Shown: positions 1 to 6,090 of the stretch, piece by piece
Numbering within the stretch: position 1 is the stretch's first letter
Layout of the letters: every line of letters starts with the position of its first letter
Made by a program: the position numbers and the translations under genes
Assembly (NCBI GenBank): GCA_003647755.1
Contig: QMNL01000010.1
Location: 1 to 14,128, forward strand
Reading direction: 5' to 3'
Length of the DNA: 14,128 nucleotides
From: Candidatus Coatesiibacteriota bacterium
GTDB taxonomy: Bacteria; B130-G9
The notes under the pieces: generated by a model
What the model was told of the DNA's origin: nothing
Seen by the model: the letters and a program-made list of their open reading frames with translations, nothing else
The model's database searches: none

Positions 1-399
1 GACCTCATAAAGGAGCTTCTCCGGCGCCGGTCCCTTTTCGGTGGTGCAAAAGACCTTATAGACAATCCCGTTGGTCAAGATGCACCACTTGACGCCCGCA
101 GTAGCAGCGTAAGAAATGACTTGACCGATGGGCTTCTCGTCTCTAAGAGGGTTCTGTAATGGCTTGGCCTCTATGAACAGGCGGACCTCTTGATTTATCT
201 TCAGCGCGTAGTCAACGAACTTCCCGGCGAAGATCAGATATTCAAGTCGCACTTCGTCCTGGTCCGCCGGATCCCACCCGAGGCTCCTCAGCAAGGGGTT
301 AATAAATGCGACCTTCGTTTCTGCCTCACTAATCCTTGATTTACTGAACTTCTCAAGCTTCAATCGCAGGTTCTCAATACACGTGATAATCTCGTTCAC
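1..399 (-). CDS. HsdR N-terminal-like PD-(D/E)xK nuclease domain protein (partial)
   Basis: The frame is open to the left edge, so only the first 133 residues are present and the C-terminus is missing. Seen: a helical start, then a nuclease core with D63, the E77-A-K79 triad (in the stretch LFIEAKPL) and a Q93-x3-Y97 motif, followed by WCILTNG. The order D, ExK, QxxxY is that of the N-terminal endonuclease domain of type I restriction R subunits (HSDR_N families). The same domain also occurs in short stand-alone proteins, and without the C-terminus I cannot tell whether helicase motifs follow. The GTG at 399 is chosen because AGGAG lies 8 bases before it; an in-frame ATG at 420 has no ribosome binding site. 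No hsdM or hsdS gene is visible, so a complete restriction system is not shown. Confidence 0.8.
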   Translation of the reverse strand, partial: MNEIITCIENLRLKLEKFSKSRISEAETKVAFINPLLRSLGWDPADQDEVRLEYLIFAGKFVDYALKINQEVRLFIEAKPLQNPLRDEKPIGQVISYAATAGVKWCILTNGIVYKVFCTTEKGPAPEKLLYEV

Positions 400-451
400 G
401 TTACTATCTCCTGACGTCATGAATCACAGATGCAACTTCAGCGGTGCGAAC

Positions 452-457
452 TATAAT
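452..457 (+). promoter_or_regulatory. Possible -10 box for the spermidine-synthase-like gene
   Basis: TATAAT is a perfect -10 hexamer on the plus strand about 60 bases upstream of the gene starting at 520. No good -35 box is found at 16-18 bases upstream, so it would be weak or need an activator. It overlaps the -10 box of the divergent promoter almost base for base. Confidence 0.4.
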
Positions 458-481
458 AGGTTGGAACCGTTTTGCTGTCAA
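453..481 (-). promoter_or_regulatory. Sigma-70-type promoter for the HsdR-like gene
   Basis: Read on the minus strand, TTGACA (481-476) is a perfect -35 box. After exactly 17 bases comes TATTAT (458-453), which matches the -10 consensus at five of six positions. Transcription would begin near 446, giving a leader of about 46 bases before the GTG at 399. This is the best promoter match in the window. Confidence 0.75.
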
Positions 482-519
482 AGAGAGGCGGATCGGCGTG
501 ATAATGCGGAGCTATGTTG

Positions 520-2817
520 ATGCCTAAGACGAGCAACTTGAGTAACGGCAAGTGGCCGGAGGTGTTTCTCTGGTTCAACCTGGGCTTCTGCGCACTCGTC
601 TCGCAGGTGGTGTTCCAGCGTGAGTGCATCAACACGTTCTCGGGCAACGAGCTGTCGATCGGCCTTGTGCTTTTCGTGTGGCTTCTGTTCGGAGGCATCG
701 GCAGCGTAACGATGGGCAAGGCCGCAAACCGGCTGGGCCCGGCTGGAAGGTCCAGGCTGAGGCTCTGGCTGCTTGTAGGATTGAGTTCTCTCTTTCCCGG
801 CACGCTCGTCGCCATCAGGCTCGCAAGGCTTGTGCTGGGCATCGAGCCGGGAGAGATCGCTGGCCTGGTGCCCATCCTGGGCGCAACGTTCGTCTGCCTG
901 GCCCCGCTGTCATTTGCACAGGGCGGCCTCTTTGCTGTGTATTGCAGCTTCTTGAGGGACAGAAGCGCCAAGGGTAGGTCGAGAAAGGCAAGCGCCGTCT
1001 ATTCGGTCGAGGCGCTGGGCGCGGTGGTCGGCGGAGTGGTTGTGCATTTTGCACTGACGGGCCGCATTCTGCCGTTTGCGACGCTGGTCATCCTGTCCGC
1101 GATCACGTTGGTGGGGGCGCTCTGGAATGCCCAGCCCGGACGTTCGCTCAAGACGGTCTTAGCGGCCCTGGTTGCGGTAACAGGCATCTTGCTGATGTTC
1201 TCCTCGAGCATTGAGATTTGGTCGTCTGGCTTTGCCTTCGGAGGGGCCAAAGTCATTGCCGTTCGCGAGACCAAGTATGGACGGCTGGTTCTGGCGAGGC
1301 GCTTCGAGCAGAAGTCGCTCTTTCAGAATGGTCTCTTGCTGTATTCCTATCCCGACCGTTTGGCTGCGGAGGAGGCGGTTCATATCCCCATGCTCGTGCA
1401 CGAGGCCCCCAAGTCCGTCTTGCTGCTTGGCGGTGGCTGCGGAGGACCTGTGCGTGAGCTTCTGAAGCATCACCCGGAAAGGGTTGATTACGTTGAGCTC
1501 GACCGGGCTGTCATCACCGTGTCCAAAAGTTTCCTGCCGCCAGCGGAGAAGTCAGCTTTAACTGATCCGGCAGTCCATATTCACTACGCCGACGCGAGGC
1601 GATTTGTGGCGGCAACTGAGGCAGAATATGACATGGTCATTCTGAACCTTCCGAGGCCGACAAATGCCCAATTGAATCGCTTCTTTACGCTTGAATTTTT
1701 TACCCTGGTCAAGAAAAGGCTTGCCCCGGGGGGTATATTCGCGGTGGAAGTCCCTTCAGCGGAGAACTACCTCTCTGATGAGCAGAAGACGTTCATCTGC
1801 AGTGTTCGTAACACGCTGGCGCGTGTTTTCCGCAAAGTGGCTCTCACGCCGGGCCAACACGCACATCTGTTGGCAACCGATTCGGCTGAACTTGCTCTCA
1901 AACCCGATGTATTGGTGGCGAGGCTTGCGAGGCGCCATATTGAGACGCAGTTTGTTACAGACTGGCGTATCCCGTCACAATTTGAGTTCTTCAGGATGAG
2001 AATGATCGACGAGCTGCTGAAGGCATGTCCCGGCTCTGGCGCAAGGATCAACCGGGACTTTTCGCCAGTCTGCTACTACTATGCGCAGGTGCTGTGGAGC
2101 AAGGAATCCAGCGGGCGGGTTGCCTCAGCTTACAGGTGGCTTGGCGATCGCACAGGGCCGGAGGTTTACTCGGTTGTGGTTCTCTTGCTTGCAGCGGTAC
2201 TGCTGGTTCAGCGAAGGTCAAGGTCGCCGAGAAGAGTTGCGGTAATCGTCTCCCTTGCGTCGATCGGGTTTCTGGAGATCAGCAGCGAGATGATAATCCT
2301 GATCGGCTACCAGATATTCTTTGGCCGAATATATTCAATGCTCGGCCTGCTCATTTGCGCCTATATGGGCGGGATAGCGGTTGGGGCGCTCCTCTCGAGA
2401 AAACAGCTTCGGGCCAAGGGCCGGGAACCCTTTTCGGGCCTCATGATGCTTCAGGCGATAGCCACGCTTTTCCCGCTGGTGATGATAGTCTTTTTGGCAA
2501 GTGTTCAGATATTTAGCGCTGGCACATCGGTTCAAATGCTCTTCGTCCTGGCCATACTTCTCGCTGGCGCCGTAGGAGGCGCATTGTACGTCTATGGAAA
2601 TGCGGCCTACACAGACGCAGTGGGATACGAGGTCCAGACGCAGACCGCCGGGACAACCTACTTCGCAGACCTCGTTGGCTCGTCAGCCGGGGCGATAGCT
2701 ACCACATCCATTCTCCTCCCAGTGCTTGGCGTTTTCCAGTCGCTTCTGATCGCCTCGCTGGTATCGCTTGTGGGATTTGTATGCCTTGTGTTGCCGTCCG
2801 CAAGGCGCGGTCCCTGA
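520..2817 (+). CDS. Membrane protein with embedded spermidine-synthase-like domain
   Basis: About 765 residues in three parts (numbered from the upstream ATG at 514). Residues 15-230 hold roughly six hydrophobic segments. Residues 245-480 form a Rossmann methyltransferase-like domain of the spermidine synthase family. Residues 535-765 are again hydrophobic. The nucleotide-binding glycine loop LLLGGGCGG (303-311), the acidic ribose contact in VELD (327-330) and YADARRF (358-364) are present. The signature usually written D-x-x-D-P reads NLPRP (378-382), so both acids are lost, and the YQ and HE motifs of true spermidine synthases are also absent. Known family: proteins annotated as fused MFS/spermidine synthase or SpeE-like membrane proteins, mostly of unknown substrate. 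Inference: it is unlikely to make spermidine. The start at 520 is preferred over 514 because GGAG (508-511) then sits 8 rather than 2 bases away. Confidence 0.85.
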   Translation: MPKTSNLSNGKWPEVFLWFNLGFCALVSQVVFQRECINTFSGNELSIGLVLFVWLLFGGIGSVTMGKAANRLGPAGRSRLRLWLLVGLSSLFPGTLVAIRLARLVLGIEPGEIAGLVPILGATFVCLAPLSFAQGGLFAVYCSFLRDRSAKGRSRKASAVYSVEALGAVVGGVVVHFALTGRILPFATLVILSAITLVGALWNAQPGRSLKTVLAALVAVTGILLMFSSSIEIWSSGFAFGGAKVIAVRETKYGRLVLARRFEQKSLFQNGLLLYSYPDRLAAEEAVHIPMLVHEAPKSVLLLGGGCGGPVRELLKHHPERVDYVELDRAVITVSKSFLPPAEKSALTDPAVHIHYADARRFVAATEAEYDMVILNLPRPTNAQLNRFFTLEFFTLVKKRLAPGGIFAVEVPSAENYLSDEQKTFICSVRNTLARVFRKVALTPGQHAHLLATDSAELALKPDVLVARLARRHIETQFVTDWRIPSQFEFFRMRMIDELLKACPGSGARINRDFSPVCYYYAQVLWSKESSGRVASAYRWLGDRTGPEVYSVVVLLLAAVLLVQRRSRSPRRVAVIVSLASIGFLEISSEMIILIGYQIFFGRIYSMLGLLICAYMGGIAVGALLSRKQLRAKGREPFSGLMMLQAIATLFPLVMIVFLASVQIFSAGTSVQMLFVLAILLAGAVGGALYVYGNAAYTDAVGYEVQTQTAGTTYFADLVGSSAGAIATTSILLPVLGVFQSLLIASLVSLVGFVCLVLPSARRGP

Positions 2818-3005
2818 GCCGTGCTCTGCACGAGTGGACACGGCGGAACAAGGCGTCCAGCAGGTAACCAGCAGGTAAGGGGACTCGTGTGCAACGCACG
2901 GGGGGCTGCAGGTTGCTGAGCCGGCCTGAGCCGGTGATCCAACTTACGAGTTTTCGGGCCGATGTCGCGCTGAATCAGCCGGCGAGGGCGTAGGGGAAGC
3001 AAGTG

Positions 3006-3146
3006 ATGTCTGTTGAAGAAACTGCTTTTCGTCTGCGTTGTTACGGGGAGCGTGCTGAGTTCAGCCTGACTTTCCCGCCCCGCTGCGCTTGCATGATCGC
3101 TTTACAGGAGTATCTTCAGTGCTCGTGGATTACACTTGTAGTATGA
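3006..3146 (+). CDS. Possible small protein, 46 residues, unknown
   Basis: An ATG at 3006 is preceded by AGGGG (2992-2996) at 9 bases and opens a frame of 46 codons ending in TGA at 3144. The predicted peptide has four cysteines and no clear signal peptide or membrane segment. I do not recognise it. The ribosome binding site and position just upstream of the YCF48-like gene are the only support. Frames of this length arise by chance in GC-rich DNA. Confidence 0.2.
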   Translation: MSVEETAFRLRCYGERAEFSLTFPPRCACMIALQEYLQCSWITLVV

Positions 3147-3163
3147 ACGTGGCTTCTACTTGA
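3119..3163 (+). CDS. Possible 14-codon leader ORF
   Basis: AGGAG (3106-3110) lies 8 bases before GTG at 3119, opening a 14-codon frame. Its TGA (3161-3163) ends 5 bases before the ATG of the next gene, which itself has only a weak ribosome binding site. The arrangement would suit translational coupling or a leader peptide, but chance is a fair alternative. It overlaps the end of the possible 46-residue ORF in another frame. Confidence 0.18.
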   Translation: MLVDYTCSMNVAST

Positions 3164-3168
3164 GAGAG

Positions 3169-4098
3169 ATGCGTAATCTTCTGGTTGTCGTGGTGCAGGC
3201 ATTCGTTGTGCTGGCGCTTTTATGCAGTTGTGCTAGTGCCAGAGATGTGTTGTTGAAGGCCAATGCTGACTACAGCTGGCACGACGTCTTCTTCGTTGAC
3301 AGCAAGACAGGATTTGTGGTCGGCGACGGAGGTCGCATGATGAGAACCGGCGACGGCGGCAAGACGTGGCAGAAGCTTTCGACCGGCGTGGCGAGGAACG
3401 TTCGGCTGACGGGCGTATGGTTCTTCGACCGGGAGAACGGGCTGGTCTGCGGGACCCTGGGCACGCTTTACAGGACAAGCGATGGTGGCAAGACGTGGAA
3501 GAGGCTTGGTGCATTCGGGGCGGAGCTCGAGGACATGGCGTTTTGCGGTCGGAAGGTCGGATACGCAGTCGGCCTGTCGGGGCGGATTCTCTACACGCAT
3601 GACGGAGGTATGAGGTGGGTTGAGACACGCCGGCGGACTGGCCGCATGCTGCTGGGCGTCGCCTGCCGGGGAGATAGCCTGGCGTGGGCGGTAGGCCTGG
3701 GCGGCACGATTGTGCAGACTGCGGACGGCGGCAAGACGTGGGAATTGCAGGATTCGGGGACATCCACGATCCTGATGGACGTCTGTTTCGTTGACGAGAG
3801 CCACGGCTGGGCGGTTGGCATGGACGGCGTCATAATCCACACTGTGGACGGGGGCAAGACGTGGCTTGCGCAGGAGAGCGGGGCGAAACACGAGTTCGAC
3901 GCGGTGCGCTTCGTTGACGAGAGGACGGGGTTCATAGCTGGACAGGAATCGATATTCCTCGGGACTGTGGACGGCGGCAAGACGTGGCAGAAAGAGATAC
4001 TGATTGACAGGGACAAGTGGTTCTATTCGCTATTCATGCTCGATGCGAAGTCGGGCTATGCGTGTGGAAAGGACGGGATTCTTGTCTGTCTACCCTAG
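3169..4098 (+). CDS. Secreted YCF48/HCF136-like beta-propeller protein
   Basis: 309 residues. The N-terminus (1-24) is a signal peptide: positively charged start, hydrophobic VVVVQAFVVLALL, then CSCASA. Either signal peptidase I cuts after ASA, or a loose lipobox (LCSC) makes it a lipoprotein. The rest is built of repeats of about 41 residues, each closing with DGGKTW: exact copies start at residues 62, 105, 186, 227 and 268, with a variant DGGMRW at 145. Each repeat also has a G-[FWY]-x-x-G type strand. This is the YCF48 / BNR-like propeller of the photosystem II assembly factor HCF136, but many non-photosynthetic bacteria have secreted relatives of unknown role. It probably acts outside the cytoplasm as a binding scaffold. 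The ATG at 3169 is preferred to an in-frame TTG at 3160, although GAGAG is only a weak ribosome binding site. It is followed after 23 bases by the CstA-type gene. Confidence 0.85.
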   Translation: MRNLLVVVVQAFVVLALLCSCASARDVLLKANADYSWHDVFFVDSKTGFVVGDGGRMMRTGDGGKTWQKLSTGVARNVRLTGVWFFDRENGLVCGTLGTLYRTSDGGKTWKRLGAFGAELEDMAFCGRKVGYAVGLSGRILYTHDGGMRWVETRRRTGRMLLGVACRGDSLAWAVGLGGTIVQTADGGKTWELQDSGTSTILMDVCFVDESHGWAVGMDGVIIHTVDGGKTWLAQESGAKHEFDAVRFVDERTGFIAGQESIFLGTVDGGKTWQKEILIDRDKWFYSLFMLDAKSGYACGKDGILVCLP

Positions 4099-4121
4099 CT
4101 CTTGGGAAGGGGTGATCCGAA

Positions 4122-5786
4122 GTGAGCGCGGCACTCATAGGCGGAGTTTCGTTGCTATGCTTCTTTCTGGCCTATAGGTTCTACGGCAAGTTCATCGAGC
4201 GCCGCATCTTCTCGACGAGCCACGACGCCAAAACGCCATCGGTCGAGCTGGAGGACGGGATCGACTACGTTCCCACCAGGGCCTCGATCCTCTTTGGACA
4301 CCATTTCAGCTCCATCGCTGGGGCGGCGCCGATCGTGGGCCCGGCAATAGCGGTGATCTGGGGCTGGCTGCCGGCGGTCGTGTGGATCTTGGTGGGCAGC
4401 ATATTCATTGGCGGGGTTCACGACATGGGCTCGCTCATCGTCTCGGCGAGGCACAAGGGCAAGTCGATCGCCGAGGTCGCCAAGTCTGTCATCTCGCCGC
4501 GGACGCGAATCCTCTTCATGTTCATCATTTTCTTCGCGCTGTTGGTTGTGATGGCGGTCTTTGCGCTCGTCATCGCGCTGTTGTTCATCAGCTTCCCCGC
4601 TGCGGTGCTGCCGATTCTGATGCAGACGCCGGTGGCTCTTGCGCTGGGCTATCTCATCTACAGGAAGAGACAGACGCACTTATTCACGCTGACCCTTGCG
4701 ATGGTCTGCCTCCTCTACTTCTTCATGTGGCTGGGGACCATCGTCCCCATCAAGGTGCCACCGATCTTTTTCTCCTCCGAGATACTCACCTGGGTTGTGA
4801 TACTGATGGCCTACGTCTATACCGCCTCGACCTTGCCGGTCTGGGTGCTGCTCCAGCCTCGGGACTACATCAACTCGTATCTCTTGCTGCTCACTCTGGG
4901 TTCGCTTTACCTCGGCCTCTTTGTTGCGCATCCCACCATCACGGCCCCGGCCATTGTCGCATCGCCGCCCGGGGCGCCACCGATTCTGCCCTTCCTGTTC
5001 ATCACGATCGCCTGCGGAGCCATATCAGGTTTCCACGCCCTGGTCTCGTCAGGGACTACCGTCAAGCAGATGTCGCTTGAGACCGACTCCAGGCCAATTG
5101 CCTACGGGGGTATGCTCGCCGAGGGAGCGCTCGCTATCGTGGCCGCGCTGGCCTGCACGGCGGGGTTTGCCTCACGAGCCTCCTGGGGCCAACACTACGC
5201 CTCGTGGTCGGCGGCAAGCGGCTTCATGATTAAGATAACCGCCTTCGTCAACGGCGCCGGTGGCTTCCTTGAGTCGCTCGGCATCCCCGCCAGCATTGCC
5301 ACGACCATCGTCTCCGTTACGATAATCGCCTTTGCCGCAACGTCTCTTGATACGGCCACGAGACTGCAGCGCTACATCATAGCGGAGCTCGCCTCGAGCG
5401 TCAGGGTCCCAGCGTTACAAAGAAGACACCCAGCAACGATCATCGCAGTAGGTTCAGCGTTTGGTCTGACGCTGATCAACGGCGGAAAGGGCGGAATGAT
5501 ACTCTGGCCCTTGTTCGGCACAATCAATCAGCTGATGGCAGGTCTGACGTTCCTCGTGCTGACGATCTACTTGCTCAGCAAGAACAAGCCTGTGCTCTAT
5601 ACCGCGGTGCCGATGGGCTTTCTTATGATATTCACAACAGCAGCGCTTGTCCATGACCTTCGCGGTTTCGCAGCAAAGCAGAACTGGCTCTTATTTGGCA
5701 TAGGCGTTGCCGTCGCCCTTCTGGAGCTCTGGTTCATCGTGGAAGGTGCGCTGATTATCAAGAAGAGTCGCTCCGTATCGGCATAG
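4122..5786 (+). CDS. cstA: CstA-family carbon starvation / peptide-pyruvate transporter
   Basis: 554 residues with about 14 hydrophobic segments. CstA hallmarks are visible: GHHFSSIAGAAPIVGP (59-74), GGVHDMGSL (97-105), LLQPRDYINSYL (243-254), SGFHALVSSGTT (302-313), DSRPIAYGGMLAEG (322-335) and AATSLDTATRLQRY near 410. A late LFGTINQLMAG matches the LFG-xNQLLA motif of the family. CstA of Escherichia coli is near 700 residues, so this is the short form lacking C-terminal membrane helices. Known family role: inner-membrane uptake of peptides or pyruvate when carbon is limiting; the substrate here is not shown. The GTG at 4122 follows a good purine-rich site (GGAAGGGG). The 23-base gap to the propeller gene suggests one transcript. 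Confidence 0.88.
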   Translation: MSAALIGGVSLLCFFLAYRFYGKFIERRIFSTSHDAKTPSVELEDGIDYVPTRASILFGHHFSSIAGAAPIVGPAIAVIWGWLPAVVWILVGSIFIGGVHDMGSLIVSARHKGKSIAEVAKSVISPRTRILFMFIIFFALLVVMAVFALVIALLFISFPAAVLPILMQTPVALALGYLIYRKRQTHLFTLTLAMVCLLYFFMWLGTIVPIKVPPIFFSSEILTWVVILMAYVYTASTLPVWVLLQPRDYINSYLLLLTLGSLYLGLFVAHPTITAPAIVASPPGAPPILPFLFITIACGAISGFHALVSSGTTVKQMSLETDSRPIAYGGMLAEGALAIVAALACTAGFASRASWGQHYASWSAASGFMIKITAFVNGAGGFLESLGIPASIATTIVSVTIIAFAATSLDTATRLQRYIIAELASSVRVPALQRRHPATIIAVGSAFGLTLINGGKGGMILWPLFGTINQLMAGLTFLVLTIYLLSKNKPVLYTAVPMGFLMIFTTAALVHDLRGFAAKQNWLLFGIGVAVALLELWFIVEGALIIKKSRSVSA

Positions 5787-5813
5787 CAGGCCTCGGCCCT
5801 ACGTTGTGGCCTG
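5787..5813 (+). terminator. Possible hairpin after cstA
   Basis: CAGGCC (5787-5792) and GGCCTG (5808-5813) form a 6 bp GC-rich stem around a 15-base loop, starting on the base after the cstA stop codon. No T-tract follows, so intrinsic termination is only a possibility. Confidence 0.35.
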
Positions 5814-6005
5814 ACAGAGTTGTGGGGGAGCGGCGTGGGTGCCAAGTGCAGAAGTATGAGCGTAGTCATGCATTCCATAAAGCAGTGGGAGCAGGGCTGT
5901 GGTCAGAGATCGGCGTGGGCTGGAAGGGTGTGTGAACGGGGTTATGTTGATGTTTGTGATCATAAGTTGTGTGAGTCCACGGCGCCGGTGCAATGACTAT
6001 GGCCA

Positions 6006-6033
6006 TTGGTCTGCTGCGGGAACATAGTATAAT
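6006..6033 (+). promoter_or_regulatory. Sigma-70-type promoter for secA
   Basis: A perfect TATAAT (6028-6033) lies 58 bases before the secA ATG. The best -35 candidate is TTGGTC (6006-6011), 16 bases upstream and matching only the first three positions. Transcription would start near 6040, leaving a leader of about 50 bases. Confidence 0.5.
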
Positions 6034-6090
6034 AGGGTGAGTATGGATAGTGGTGTTCCTCTTTGGTGGAGTTAGTGAGGCGGATTGTGG

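Larger units (their letters stand above)
2818..3168. other. Intergenic region with short direct repeats
   Basis: About 350 bases without a confident gene. It contains a perfect 11 bp tandem duplication (CCAGCAGGTAA at 2857-2867 and 2868-2878) and a 9 bp direct repeat (CTGAGCCGG at 2916-2924 and 2926-2934). It also carries a weak inverted pair, CACGAGT near 2830 with ACTCGTG near 2884. Two small frames with ribosome binding sites lie at its right end and are listed separately. I see no T-tract terminator and no convincing promoter for the downstream gene. Confidence 0.5.
5787..6090. other. Intergenic region upstream of secA
   Basis: About 300 bases with no supportable gene. It begins with the hairpin after cstA and ends with the secA promoter and ribosome binding site. 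The middle is G-rich on the plus strand and shows nothing else I can name. Confidence 0.5.

Noticed and set aside
1..399. Complete type I restriction-modification system at the left edge
   Set aside because: Only an N-terminal nuclease-like domain is visible; no helicase motifs, methylase or specificity gene are in the window.
3220..3891. Long antisense frame (223 codons) opposite the propeller gene
   Set aside because: It mirrors the codon bias and repeats of the sense gene; the sense strand has a signal peptide and recognisable propeller repeats.
3352..3987. Regular repeats considered as a CRISPR array
   Set aside because: The repeats are in frame, 18 bases with about 105 bases between, and encode propeller blades.
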